A stretch of 64,000 nt of DNA from positions 1 through 64,000 of the forward strand of contig JAMFSA010000219.1 in the NCBI GenBank assembly GCA_026225055.1. Direction: 5' to 3'. The first letter of the stretch is position 1; each line of letters begins with the position of its first letter. Source of the DNA: Mucilaginibacter xinganensis (GTDB taxonomy: Bacteria; Bacteroidota; Bacteroidia; Sphingobacteriales; Sphingobacteriaceae). Made by a program: the position numbers and the translations under genes. A model generated the notes under the pieces. That model was given only the letters and a program-made list of their open reading frames with translations. It was not told where the DNA came from and ran no database searches. Below are positions 25,117 to 33,987 of this stretch, piece by piece.

Positions 25117-25890
25117 CTATTTTATAAAATTATAATCAAAAAATGGTTTAACTCTGCTGTCGTTCGTGTCAAAAACCTGGTCGAAAGTGCCTTCGCGCTG
25201 AAATTGTCCCTCTAAAAGCATCGCTATCCTGTCGCCGGTTGATTTGGCACAGGTAAGATCATGCGTAATGATGATGGATGAGGTGTTATAGCGCTGCTGT
25301 ACCTCGTTTATCAGGTCATTTATCTCAATACAGGTAATCGGGTCGAGTCCGGCCGTAGGTTCATCATACAGCATTATTTCGGGATTCAGGATCAGTGTAC
25401 GGGCTATGCCTATACGCTTACGCTGCCCGCCCGAAAGTTCCGACGGCATTTGATTGATGGTTTGCGACAGGCCAACCGCATCAAGTACCGATTCAACATT
25501 GGTATCAATTTCCTTACGTGTAATGCCCTTGCGGTTACGCACCAGCGGAAATTCAAGGTTCTTACGCACGGTCATACTATCGTACAATGCGCTATTCTGG
25601 AAAGAGAATCCTATCCTGATGCGCAGTGCCTGTAGTTCGCGGTCGTTTAGTTTAGAGATATCCTCGCCCAAAACTTCCACTTTACCTTTATCGGGCGATA
25701 ATAAACCGGAAATAATCTTTATCAATACAGATTTACCCGTACCCGAACGGCCAAGCACCACCAGGTTCTCGCCCTGGAACAGTTCAAGATCGATGCCGCG
25801 CAGTACTTCGTAATCATCAAAAGCTTTTTCGAGCCCGTGAATACGGATAACCGGGTTGTTATAATCTATATTTGCTTTTCCCTTTTCCAT
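25117..25890 (-). CDS. mlaF: ABC transporter ATPase, MlaF type
   Basis: This 257-residue ATP-binding subunit has Walker A GRSGTGKS (47-54), signature LSGGQRKR (152-159), Walker B IMLYDE (172-177) with PTAGLDP, and a switch His in IIITHDL. The FSFQNSALYDSMTV segment is typical of MlaF/Ttg2A. It energises the MlaE permease for retrograde or anterograde phospholipid movement. Six bases separate it from the permease gene, indicating one operon. Confidence 0.95.
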   Translation of the reverse strand: MEKGKANIDYNNPVIRIHGLEKAFDDYEVLRGIDLELFQGENLVVLGRSGTGKSVLIKIISGLLSPDKGKVEVLGEDISKLNDRELQALRIRIGFSFQNSALYDSMTVRKNLEFPLVRNRKGITRKEIDTNVESVLDAVGLSQTINQMPSELSGGQRKRIGIARTLILNPEIMLYDEPTAGLDPITCIEINDLINEVQQRYNTSSIIITHDLTCAKSTGDRIAMLLEGQFQREGTFDQVFDTNDSRVKPFFDYNFIK

Positions 25891-25896
25891 GTTTGC

Positions 25897-26718
25897 TTAG
25901 CGAAACCAGCTGCTTATTTGTACAATAACAATTTCTTCAATAAACACCAAAAACATTGCTGTTACTACAGCGCCGTTGGCTGCTTTACCCACGCCCTCGG
26001 TACCTTTGTTTGAGTTGTAACCCTGGTAACAACCTACAATGCCAATGGTAAAGCCAAAAACTATGGCTTTAATTAACGATGCGGTAAAATCAACAAAGGT
26101 TAAAGGGTCAAAAACTTGCTGAATATAAGTTCTCCAGCTGGTGCCTTCGTTTACGGCTACGTTAAGGTATCCGCCAAAAAGCGCTATAAAACCTGTGTAT
26201 GTAGCTAAAATTGGTATAGTTAGCGTTGTAGCCAGTACTCGTGTAGTTACCAGGAATTTAAAGGGGTTAGTACCCGATACTTCCATAGCGTCTATCTGTT
26301 CGGTTACCCGCATGGAGCCCAGTTCGGCACCGATACTTGAACCTACTTTACCTGCCGCAATAAGTGCCGTTACCAAAGGTGCCAGCGCACGCATAATAGC
26401 TATTGATACCAGTGATGGCAGCCACGATGTGGCTCCAAACTGCAATAACGACGGGCGCGACTGCTTGGTAAATATAAGCCCGACAATAAAGCCAGTTAAT
26501 GATATTAATGTGAATGAGCGTACACCTACTTCATAGCATTGGCGTACAACTTCTTTAAATTCATAAGGGGGAACAAATGCTTCCCTAAAAAATTTAAGAA
26601 TAAACTGGTTGATCTGATACATACTAAAAAAGAAGTCGTTAATACTCTTTTTTAATTTTGATCCCCGTTTACGGCGTACAGGTGCTTCTGGTATTGGTGT
26701 GCTATCTGTTGTGTCCAT
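25897..26718 (-). CDS. mlaE: ABC transporter permease, MlaE family
   Basis: This 273-residue inner-membrane protein has the MlaE features FIVGLIFTKQSRPSLLQFGA, PLVTALIAAGKVGSSIGAELGSMRVTEQIDAM (conserved GKVGSSIGAELG and EQIDAM), and five or six transmembrane helices. It anchors the ATPase and the MCE protein. The ATG at 26718 is preferred over an in-frame TTG four codons upstream. TACCTTTG at 26728-26735 (read on the minus strand) is a good -7 box only 9 bases from the start, so this gene probably leads the operon. Confidence 0.94.
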   Translation of the reverse strand: MDTTDSTPIPEAPVRRKRGSKLKKSINDFFFSMYQINQFILKFFREAFVPPYEFKEVVRQCYEVGVRSFTLISLTGFIVGLIFTKQSRPSLLQFGATSWLPSLVSIAIMRALAPLVTALIAAGKVGSSIGAELGSMRVTEQIDAMEVSGTNPFKFLVTTRVLATTLTIPILATYTGFIALFGGYLNVAVNEGTSWRTYIQQVFDPLTFVDFTASLIKAIVFGFTIGIVGCYQGYNSNKGTEGVGKAANGAVVTAMFLVFIEEIVIVQISSWFR

Positions 26719-26995
26719 CAATTGCGCCAAAGGTATTACTTATGCTATAATGATTATGGTTATGGTACAAAAATTTGTGCATATTGTTTGGAAAATGACC
26801 TTTTTTTGTCAAATAGTCAACAACTATAACGATTAATACGCTACAAATATCCGTGTACGATATTTAATAAAGGTATAATGATTTTTAAGTTATTAATTAC
26901 TTAAGGCAAAAACCAGGTATTAATTTAATATTGCGAAAATTAAAACCATTAACTGCCTGGTTCCTTTTATCATTATCATACTTAAAAGATATTTT

Positions 26996-27265
26996 ATGAA
27001 TGCGTACCAGGAAAAATGGATAGAAGTGTTAACCAACGCTCATATCCGTGGCTGGAAAATTGAGCCACGCGATAATGATATTTTTATTGAGATGCCTCAC
27101 GTAACTGATATAAAGCTGATACGTGATAATATACCCGCAACAATTGGTGTAATGTCGCTTGATATTCATGAGAAAAAAGAGCGACTGAAATTTATATTCC
27201 ATAATGGCTTTGAGCAGTTTGAATACTTGCTTAACCCTACTGAAGACGACCTTACTAAAGGGTAA
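26996..27265 (+). CDS. Conserved-looking hypothetical protein, 89 residues
   Basis: This small acidic soluble protein opens with NAYQEKWIEVLTNAHIRGWKIE and ends EDDLTKG. It has a regular mix of charged and hydrophobic residues and no signal or membrane segment. No family recognised. Its stop directly abuts the stop of the convergent MFS gene. The 260 bases upstream, facing the Mla operon, hold both promoters. Confidence 0.65.
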   Translation: MNAYQEKWIEVLTNAHIRGWKIEPRDNDIFIEMPHVTDIKLIRDNIPATIGVMSLDIHEKKERLKFIFHNGFEQFEYLLNPTEDDLTKG

Positions 27266-28441
27266 TTATAACTTTGCTCTGGTTGACAGGATCACCACGC
27301 AGCTACCCATCAGGGCGATAAATACAAATGAGGCCCGCAAGGTTGCCAGCCCAGCTATAAAACCAATAATAGGGGGGCCAAACAAAAAGCCAATAAAACC
27401 AATGGTTGAAACCGCTGCCAAGGCAACGCCTGGTGCCATAGTTTTTGATTTCCCTGCTGCACTGTATACCATTGGCACAACTGACGATACACCTGCGCCA
27501 ACCAGCAGAAAACCAGCCATCGCTGTATAAAAGTAAGGGAAGATTACCGCTATTAATAATCCGGTTACTGTTAATGAACCGCTTACTTGCAATATGCGTT
27601 TAAGTCCGTAGGTGCGTGCAAACCAATCGGCTATAAAGCGGCCGCCTGCCATGGTGCACATAAACGCGGTAAAGCCAGCGCCGAGCAATGCGGTAGGGGC
27701 AAGCACCACTTTTTTAAAGTAGATAACGCTCCAATCAAACATAGCGCCTTCGCAGATCATGGAACACATGGCGATAATGCCGAGGGTAATTAATGAACTA
27801 TCGGGCTTTACGAAAACCGGTCCGCTATTGGCTACTTTGTCGTTTTTAAGATAGCGTGCCACTATTGCTATAGTAAATAGGGTAACAACAGCAATAAATA
27901 TAAAATGATACAGCGGGTGTATATTATTACCGATCATAAATGTACCGATACCCGCGCCGGTAAAACCAGCCAAACTCCATAAACCATGAAACGAAGCCAT
28001 GATAGGTTTTTTATATAGTTCTTCAGCAGCTACGGCCTGTGTGTTTACTGAAATGTTTACCGAGTTGCTGGAAAAACCAAACAAAACCAAACAGCCTATC
28101 AACTGAAAAATATTTTGAGCTAAACTTAAACTAACCAGTGCCAGCGAGTAAAATGCCAGGGAAACAATAAGTAACCGCTTACTGCCAATAACGGTAATTA
28201 TCCAGCCTGAAAAGGGCAGGGACAACATTAACCCAACAGGTAAGGAGAATAATATAGCGCCAAGCGCGGCATCGGTTAAACCCAACGTTTGCTGAACGGT
28301 AACAATGCGTGATGCCCAGCTGGCAAAACATAATCCCGCCAGGAAAAACATAACGCCAACCACCATGCGCAAAGTTGCTTTTGAGCGCGGGTATACTGGT
28401 GCGATTTCTGTGGTTGCTATATCTTCTAAAACTTCATCCAT
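27266..28441 (-). CDS. MFS transporter (YbjJ-like)
   Basis: This 391-residue protein has 12 predicted helices. The opening LCFASWASRIVTVQQTLGLTDAALGAILFSLPVGLMLSLPFSGW is like the YbjJ/fucose-type MFS group (key FASWASRI..VQ and LPVGLM). A second-half motif is MAGGRFIADWFARTYGLKR. Substrate unknown, possibly a sugar or drug. A 15-bp palindrome lies 8 bases upstream of the start, suggesting control by a dedicated repressor. It abuts the convergent small gene. Confidence 0.85.
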   Translation of the reverse strand: MDEVLEDIATTEIAPVYPRSKATLRMVVGVMFFLAGLCFASWASRIVTVQQTLGLTDAALGAILFSLPVGLMLSLPFSGWIITVIGSKRLLIVSLAFYSLALVSLSLAQNIFQLIGCLVLFGFSSNSVNISVNTQAVAAEELYKKPIMASFHGLWSLAGFTGAGIGTFMIGNNIHPLYHFIFIAVVTLFTIAIVARYLKNDKVANSGPVFVKPDSSLITLGIIAMCSMICEGAMFDWSVIYFKKVVLAPTALLGAGFTAFMCTMAGGRFIADWFARTYGLKRILQVSGSLTVTGLLIAVIFPYFYTAMAGFLLVGAGVSSVVPMVYSAAGKSKTMAPGVALAAVSTIGFIGFLFGPPIIGFIAGLATLRASFVFIALMGSCVVILSTRAKL

Positions 28442-28448
28442 TATTATG

Positions 28449-28463
28449 GTGTACTCAGTACAC
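28449..28463. promoter_or_regulatory. Operator palindrome at the MFS promoter
   Basis: GTGTACT and AGTACAC are perfect 7-base arms around one central base. The -7-like box TACCTTTG (minus strand, 28475-28468) lies 5 bases upstream, so the palindrome covers the expected transcription start and would block initiation when bound. No regulator gene is adjacent. Confidence 0.6.
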
Positions 28464-28598
28464 TATACAAAGGTAGTTCATAAATGTCATTCTGACGAGG
28501 AAACTTTTAAAAATGACAAGCGGAATATGTAAAACGGATAGGTAGTGTAGTTTATAACTGCTTAAAATTCAATCTACTAATAAGGGGAAAGTATCCCA

Positions 28599-28655
28599 CT
28601 GTTTGTGTCCTCACAAACAGCCTCCCGGTTACTGGTTTGTGAGGACACAAACCAG
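28599..28655. repeat. Twin inverted hairpins (GTTTGTG type)
   Basis: CTGTTTGTG/CACAAACAG (28599-28620, loop TCCT) is followed by CTGGTTTGTG/CACAAACCAG (28632-28655, loop AGGA). The two units are copies in opposite orientation, so besides two small hairpins the whole can form one larger one. It lies downstream of the pullulanase gene and may aid termination. Confidence 0.85.
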
Positions 28656-28676
28656 AGGGACGAGGGAGATTTCGAA

Positions 28677-30671
28677 TTACTTATACAAAACATAAGCCGC
28701 CGTACCCGCAACATCTATTAATGTTGTGTTGATCTTTTTAATACCTGCCTGGTTAATTTCACTGCCATCGCCAACCAAAGTCCAGTTACCTGCCGGGATA
28801 GTTACTGATTTATTTGCAGCGCTGCCGTTTAGGATCACCAATATGGTGTTCCATTTATCGCCGTTGGCATTGCCGGTTATCTGGTAGACAATTACAGATG
28901 GATCATTGGTTTCGATAAACTGTAAATGATCCTGTATCATTTTGGTTGATGGCATACGGAAAGCCGGGTGATCTTTTCGCAATGCTACCAGCTGTTTGTA
29001 GTAATTGAATACATCAGCATATTTGGTTTTGCGGCTCCAATCTATCTGGTTAATAGCATCGGGCGAATTAAATGAGTTGGCAACACCCTGTTTGGTGCGT
29101 AAAAATTCAGCGCCCGAGTGCAGGAAAGCTATACCTTGGGAGGTTAACACTATGGCATTAGCCAATTTGTCCATTTTTATCAGGTCTGTTTCTGATGCAT
29201 CCGGGTTAGAGATCTTGAGGCGATCAAACAAAGTATTATCATCATGACATGAGGCGTAGCTGATGGTTTGATCAGGTTCTGCTGCCCATGGCGCTTTTGA
29301 GTCATCAACTTTTGTATAATCTATCTGGCTGTTTTGGGTTGATGCCACAATGCCGAATTTTACACTCTCTTTTGAATTTTGATCGCCGCTTACAAAACCT
29401 TTTGCTTTTACATCGCTAAAACCGCCTTTAAGGCCATCGCGCAGGTCGTCGCTAAACGCTGCTACCTTGTTTAGCTCATATACGTTCTTTTTAACAGCGC
29501 GCAGGTTCTCAGCCAGCGGACTAACACCTGCCGTCCAGCCTTCGCCATAAATAATAATGGTAGGGTCTATCTTATGCAACGCATCACTGATGGCATTCAT
29601 AGTTTCAATATCATGTATCCCCATCAAATCAAACCTGAAACCATCTAAATGGTATTCCTTTGCCCAGTAAACCACAGATTCTACCATAAACTTACGCATC
29701 ATCGGCATTTCTGATGCTGTTTCATTGCCACAGCCTGTACCGTTTGAATAGCTGCCATCGGGATTGTGTCGGTAAAAATAGCCGGGCGCAAACTGGCTGA
29801 AATTTGAATGCTGAATATCGGTAGTGTGATTATACACCACATCCAAAATCACGCGCAAGCCGTTTTTATGCAGCGCCTGCACCATTTGCTTAAACTCTTT
29901 TATGCGCACATTGCCATCATAAGGGTTAGTTGAGTAACTGCCTTCGGGCACGTTATAATTCAACGGATCGTAACCCCAATTGTATTGAGGTTGATCGAGT
30001 TTTGTTTCATCAACAGAATTGTAATCAAACGATGGCAGAATATGCACATGCGTAACACCCAACTCTTTTAAATGATCCAGCCCGGTTGATTTGCCGTCCG
30101 GATTTTTGGTGCCGGTTTCTGTCAAACCTAAAAATTTGCCTTTATTAGTGATGCCAGAGTTGGGGTCGACAGATATATCCCTGATATGTGTTTCGTAAAT
30201 AATGGCATCGGTAGGATTTTTCAAGGCAGGTTTCTTGTCATTTTTCCAGCCAGTAGGGTTGGTAGCCGATAGGTCAACCACCATACCACGATGCCCGTTT
30301 ACACCAACGGCTTTAGCATAAATATCCGGTGCTTCCAGCAACCATTTATCATCCTGCATTACCTGGAAGGTGTAATATTTGTTTTTAATATCCTGAGTAA
30401 CGGTAGTTTGCCAGGTGCCGTTATCAGCTTTGGTAAGGCTGATGGTATTAACAGCATCGCCGCCGTTGCCTGCATCATATAAACGCAACTTTACTTCAGA
30501 TGCTTTGGGTGCCCATACTTTAAATACGGTTTTCTGTGTGGAGTAGCTTATGCCGAGATCGTTCCCGGTGTAGGCCGGGTAATTAGCATAATCTGTAGTT
30601 TGTGCAGATATTGCAGAAGAAAGCACCATAAATAATGAAATATTGGTTAGTATAACTTTAAAGGCATTCAT
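28677..30671 (-). CDS. pulA: Secreted type I pullulanase (GH13)
   Basis: This 664-residue enzyme cleaves alpha-1,6 branches of pullulan, starch or glycogen. It has a signal peptide (MNAFKVILTNISLFMVLSSAISAQ) and an N-terminal CBM48-like domain (TVFKVWAPKASEVKLRLYD). The type I pullulanase tag YNWGYDP is present, as are the GH13 sites DGFRFDLMG (nucleophile Asp), IIYGEGW (acid Glu) and ASCHDDNTLFDR (third Asp). A C-terminal beta domain completes it. The ATG at 30671 gives a clean signal peptide. No SusC/SusD genes are nearby, so it is not in a classic starch utilisation locus. Confidence 0.93.
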   Translation of the reverse strand: MNAFKVILTNISLFMVLSSAISAQTTDYANYPAYTGNDLGISYSTQKTVFKVWAPKASEVKLRLYDAGNGGDAVNTISLTKADNGTWQTTVTQDIKNKYYTFQVMQDDKWLLEAPDIYAKAVGVNGHRGMVVDLSATNPTGWKNDKKPALKNPTDAIIYETHIRDISVDPNSGITNKGKFLGLTETGTKNPDGKSTGLDHLKELGVTHVHILPSFDYNSVDETKLDQPQYNWGYDPLNYNVPEGSYSTNPYDGNVRIKEFKQMVQALHKNGLRVILDVVYNHTTDIQHSNFSQFAPGYFYRHNPDGSYSNGTGCGNETASEMPMMRKFMVESVVYWAKEYHLDGFRFDLMGIHDIETMNAISDALHKIDPTIIIYGEGWTAGVSPLAENLRAVKKNVYELNKVAAFSDDLRDGLKGGFSDVKAKGFVSGDQNSKESVKFGIVASTQNSQIDYTKVDDSKAPWAAEPDQTISYASCHDDNTLFDRLKISNPDASETDLIKMDKLANAIVLTSQGIAFLHSGAEFLRTKQGVANSFNSPDAINQIDWSRKTKYADVFNYYKQLVALRKDHPAFRMPSTKMIQDHLQFIETNDPSVIVYQITGNANGDKWNTILVILNGSAANKSVTIPAGNWTLVGDGSEINQAGIKKINTTLIDVAGTAAYVLYK

Positions 30672-30749
30672 TTGGTTTGTTTTTTGGCTGAGTAATGATG
30701 GTGAGCAATTGTAGTGAAAATAATTGATTTTGGGAAAAGCTTTGTTGTC

Positions 30750-31345
30750 GGAAAGCAATCCCAATTGCAGAGGGCGAACTTGCTTACCGTAGACTTGTCG
30801 CTTTTAGCCGCTCATTGCCGCGGAGGCTACTACTTTTGTCTTGATACAAAAGGTAGCAAAAAATCAAGTCAATAGAAATGCTTCTTTGCCGCACAAGGCC
30901 ATTGCCCTGCAAATCAGGCAAAACTTGGGCTGCTATATTTTTACCCTGCTGTCGCTACACACTTGGCCTTTGCCCTTCTGTAAAAATCTGCTTATGCCCT
31001 GCCATTACACACAAGGCCACCATTGTTTTGCCTGATTTCGTCCGAAGCTTTTCTAATGACGGGAAATGGAAAAACATTTTTTTAAAAGAAAGCATTGAAT
31101 GAATCGCAATTAAGAAAAAGCGCAGGCCCTGACAACAAGGGCGGGCCAGCGTAAGGGCGGGAATGCCGGTTTAGCTTTTTGGGTGATGTGAGGAACGAAA
31201 GTGACGAACAGCGAAAAAAGCGTGAAGAACCGGCAGGGAGCGTGGAAGCATCCTTGTTGTCTTGACTTTTTTGGTTACTTTTTGTGTCAAGACAAAATAG
31301 TAACTTCTTAGCGAAAAGCGATACCATGCGATTGGTCTAAACCAT
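30750..31345. repeat. Dispersed composite repeat, copy 2 (modules A and B)
   Basis: This fills most of the 0.7-kb gap between two same-strand genes. A degenerate repeat tag (AAGCAATCCC then GGGCGAACTTGC) is at the left. Module A (about 30795-31060) is nearly identical to copy 1 over some 200 bases, and module B (31090-31340) contains TTGTCTTGAC / GTCAAGACAA and GTTACT..TTTTGT / ACAAAA..AGTAAC. Module B matches copy 3 closely in the opposite orientation. No credible gene inside. Confidence 0.88.
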
Positions 31346-31399
31346 GCAAGTCTGACCTGTACAATATTTCCGGGGGGTGTTTAGTAAGCGCGTATAATA

Positions 31400-32104
31400 T
31401 TAACAATCCCCATCAATCCCACAACTATCACCTTCAATAACCTCCAACGATGGTTTCGGATTTTCCTGCTGCCATTCGGCGAAGGCTTTTTCAATGGTTT
31501 CTTCAAATACCGGTACAGCTTGTGCGCCTGATACGCCGTATTTGCGGTTCATTACAAAAAATGGTACACCACGAATGCCCAGTTGTTGTGCTTCGGCAAC
31601 ATCATGTTTTACATCTTCGGCGTAAGCATCGCTTTCAAGGGTGGCTTTTATTTCATCGGCATTGAGGCCAATTGCAGTACCCAGTTCAATTAGTGTGGTA
31701 GTATCGTCTATATTTTTGCCTTCAGTGAAATAGGCTTTAAATAACGCTTCTTCGGCGGCATCGCCTAAACCATGTTTTTTAGCGAGGTGACTAAACCTAT
31801 GCGCGTTAAAGCTGTTGGCAACTACGGCACGGTTGAAATTATAAGTTAAACCGGCTTCGGCAGCCATTTGGGTAACCTGGGCATTTAGTTGTTTGGCATG
31901 ATCAATTGAGAAACCTTTGATATCGGCCAGATATTGGTCGATATTAATAGTTGGATCAGTTTTCATATCCGGGTTAAGCTGAAAGCTTTTCCATTCGATC
32001 TCTATATCCTTGTCGTGTCCCGATTTTTGCAAAGCATCTTCAAACCTGCGTTTGCCTATGTAGCAAAACGGGCACATCACATCCGACCATATTTCAATTT
32101 TCAT
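31400..32104 (-). CDS. DsbA-family oxidoreductase, FrnE-like
   Basis: This 234-residue cytoplasmic thioredoxin-fold protein has the redox motif Cys11-Pro-Phe-Cys14 in IWSDVMCPFCYIGKRRFE, an inserted helical domain, and the cis-Pro segment GIRGVPFFVMN. The tail SCGIDGDC contributes two more cysteines. FrnE-like proteins catalyse disulfide exchange, and the same fold includes 2-hydroxychromene-2-carboxylate isomerases. No signal peptide. It is monocistronic. Confidence 0.9.
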   Translation of the reverse strand: MKIEIWSDVMCPFCYIGKRRFEDALQKSGHDKDIEIEWKSFQLNPDMKTDPTINIDQYLADIKGFSIDHAKQLNAQVTQMAAEAGLTYNFNRAVVANSFNAHRFSHLAKKHGLGDAAEEALFKAYFTEGKNIDDTTTLIELGTAIGLNADEIKATLESDAYAEDVKHDVAEAQQLGIRGVPFFVMNRKYGVSGAQAVPVFEETIEKAFAEWQQENPKPSLEVIEGDSCGIDGDC

Positions 32105-32270
32105 ATCCTGCTGTTTTATCTACACAAAAATACTTTAATGCCGCGCTATTAGGGTAAGTGCAAAGTCAAAATATAAACCAGCGATTATTAAATAGGAGCG
32201 AATATAAATAAGATTGCCGCTCTGCTGGGTAGCAGAACGGCAATAATAGAGTTACAATGTCGGCAATAAA

Positions 32271-32792
32271 TCACTCTGTTAAGTGATATTGATAAGCATT
32301 GCCACGCTGCATTTTTTCTTTAACGCGTTCAATACTGTCTTCAACATCTTCTTTTTGTTTTTTGTGCGTTACCTCAAGAAATGATTGCTGGTATGCAGCC
32401 AATGCTTTTGCCCAGTTCTTATTCTTCTCAAAAAACAAACCTAACAGATTATAAATGGCAGCAGCGTTTACCCCTGCGGTATTTAATGCCTGCTTGGCGA
32501 TAATGTTTACCTGTTTTTCCATGTTCAGAAAAACCAACAGATCAAGATAGTGGAAATAGTTATCGGGGAAGGTTGGCTCCAGTTCCATACAGGTTTTGAA
32601 ATGATAACCCGCGGTTTGGTATTCCTTTACTTCGTAATAATATATTTTCGCTAACTGAAAATGTGCCCTTGCATATAGCGGATCATTAGTTACAATTTCG
32701 TTAAAAAGCTTTAATGCCTTTGGCGATTCGCCGTAGCTTACCTCTTCAACTGCCTGTAAATATTTTTCCTCAATAGTATAATATGTGTCCAT
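32271..32792 (-). CDS. TPR-repeat protein
   Basis: This 173-residue soluble protein has about four TPR units (EVSYGESPKALKLFNEIV, ARAHFQLAKIYYYEVKEY, and AAIYNLLGLFFEKNKNWAKAL among them). It has no signal or membrane segment and is likely an adaptor. No operon partner: 167 bases to the DsbA gene downstream and 270 bases upstream to the DUF4468 gene. That upstream gap carries GCAGAAGAG and CTCTTCTGC, a possible hairpin (about 32883-32922). Confidence 0.8.
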   Translation of the reverse strand: MDTYYTIEEKYLQAVEEVSYGESPKALKLFNEIVTNDPLYARAHFQLAKIYYYEVKEYQTAGYHFKTCMELEPTFPDNYFHYLDLLVFLNMEKQVNIIAKQALNTAGVNAAAIYNLLGLFFEKNKNWAKALAAYQQSFLEVTHKKQKEDVEDSIERVKEKMQRGNAYQYHLTE

Positions 32793-33064
32793 AAAAATTT
32801 AATGGTTAAGGTTTACGGTTAAGTAAAACCTAAGTGTCAATAATAAAATGTGATAGAAATTTATCCTCTCATTACGAGGATGCAGAAGAGGCGTGACTAT
32901 TTTGCTGCATAGCTCTTCTGCCGCGTGCCCATGGGCCGCATATTGTTTTTTGCGCAGAAGTGATTGATACGTAGCATTATTTTATTTTTTTACAAAGATA
33001 GGGAAGATTTGGGAAAATGCAAAAAAGTAGGAAATGGGGTAGTATCTCAGTTTGGATTTTATTT

Positions 33065-33619
33065 TTAGAAATCCGACTTTTTGCCTTTTTCTAAAATATC
33101 CGATTTTATAGCTATTATTTGATTTTTAAATCTTGTTGTCATTTTATCATACAGGATTACTGTTTCTTTTTTTAATCGACCTTTTTTCATATTCAAATAA
33201 ATATCAGCAACTCCTAAATCTTGGTAAAGATGCTGAGATGTGCCGTACCAATCTTGCTTTACGTTTATATCATAAATTGTGTACCTGTATTTTCCATCTT
33301 TTGCCTCTATACTCAAAGAAAAATATACACTCCATTTTACTGTAGTAAATGTTAGCTCCTGTGTTACTTCAAAAAATCCTTTACCTATTATCTTACCCTC
33401 TGTTTCGTCTTGGTATTGTATAACATCATTGGCAGAATTGAAGTTATCCACAAAATAAACCTTAGCACTCTTATATATTTTATCTTTTGCAAAGGAAGTG
33501 TCAAGATTTACGACCTCTTGATATTGGTATTGATGATTTATAACTGGGATGCTGTCTAATTGTGCTTTTGCGACATTGTTAATAAGCACAACCAATAAAA
33601 TAAGTATAATTTTTCTCAT
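33065..33619 (-). CDS. Exported DUF4468 domain protein
   Basis: This 184-residue protein has a signal peptide (MRKIILILLVVLINNVAKAQ). A DUF4468 domain (about residues 25-130) begins HQYQYQEVVNLDTSFAKDKIYKSAKVYF and has the GKIIGKGFFEV strand, a TBP-like fold of unknown function found in Bacteroidota exported proteins. The DNA is more A/T-rich than its neighbours. The ATG at 33619 comes directly after the T-tract of a terminator-like hairpin, which is odd for an expressed gene. Confidence 0.8.
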   Translation of the reverse strand: MRKIILILLVVLINNVAKAQLDSIPVINHQYQYQEVVNLDTSFAKDKIYKSAKVYFVDNFNSANDVIQYQDETEGKIIGKGFFEVTQELTFTTVKWSVYFSLSIEAKDGKYRYTIYDINVKQDWYGTSQHLYQDLGVADIYLNMKKGRLKKETVILYDKMTTRFKNQIIAIKSDILEKGKKSDF

Positions 33620-33644
33620 AAAAAAGCCACTTGTTAGGTGGCTT
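33620..33644 (-). terminator. Terminator-like hairpin abutting a start codon
   Basis: On the minus strand AAGCCAC (33644-33638) pairs with GTGGCTT (33630-33624) across a 7-base loop, followed by a run of six T that ends one base before the ATG of the DUF4468 gene. It may end transcription from the transposase remnant upstream, or act as an attenuator. Confidence 0.6.
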
Positions 33645-33669
33645 AAATATATGAACAAGTTAGCAGAAA

Positions 33670-33852
33670 TTAATCCGCTAACCTTACTATTTCCTCAGTA
33701 CTTATAACATCTTTAGCTAAGTCTGCCTCCATTGCAGGGGTAACACTTAGTGTTTTGTATATTTTACCAAAGTTGTAGTAAACAAAATGTAAAGCAATAG
33801 TTTAGCAGTGGTTTTCGATCTTCTTGCTGAATGCGTTTGGAAATGGCGGTTT
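33670..33852 (-). pseudogene. Decayed transposase, C-terminal remnant
   Basis: The minus strand reads FPNAFSKKIENHC, an in-frame TAA, then TIALHFVYYNFGKIYKTLSV and TPAMEADLAKDVISTEEIV, ending at TAA (33672-33670). The pattern NAFSKK.EN...ALHF..YNF..I.KTL.VTPAMEA is what I recall from the C-terminus of IS1-like DDE transposases. The internal stop and loss of everything upstream show it is dead. The upstream end runs into a REP half unit at 33889. The rest of the 370-bp gap holds only the hairpin and this unit. Confidence 0.75.
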
Positions 33853-33888
33853 AAAAAGCAATCCCTTTTCTGCATTAACAGATCTGTA

Positions 33889-33926
33889 CAGTCGGGGATT
33901 GCTTCGTACCTCGCAATGACGCGCGG
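33889..33926. repeat. Solitary REP half unit (ATTGCGAGG type)
   Basis: GGGGATTGCTTCG and CCTCGCAATGACGCG are the known halves of the ATTGCGAGG/GAAGCAATCCC unit seen beside all dispersed composite repeats. Here it stands alone next to the transposase remnant. Confidence 0.7.
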
Positions 33927-33987
33927 TGAGGGGATGATGGTTATTTTCTTCAATTACGCATGGAGAAACGTGATTGAAGGAGAAGCA

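Noticed and set aside
33620..33987. Intact insertion sequence around the transposase fragment
   Set aside because: Only about 60 codons with an internal stop remain, and I could not find paired terminal inverted repeats.
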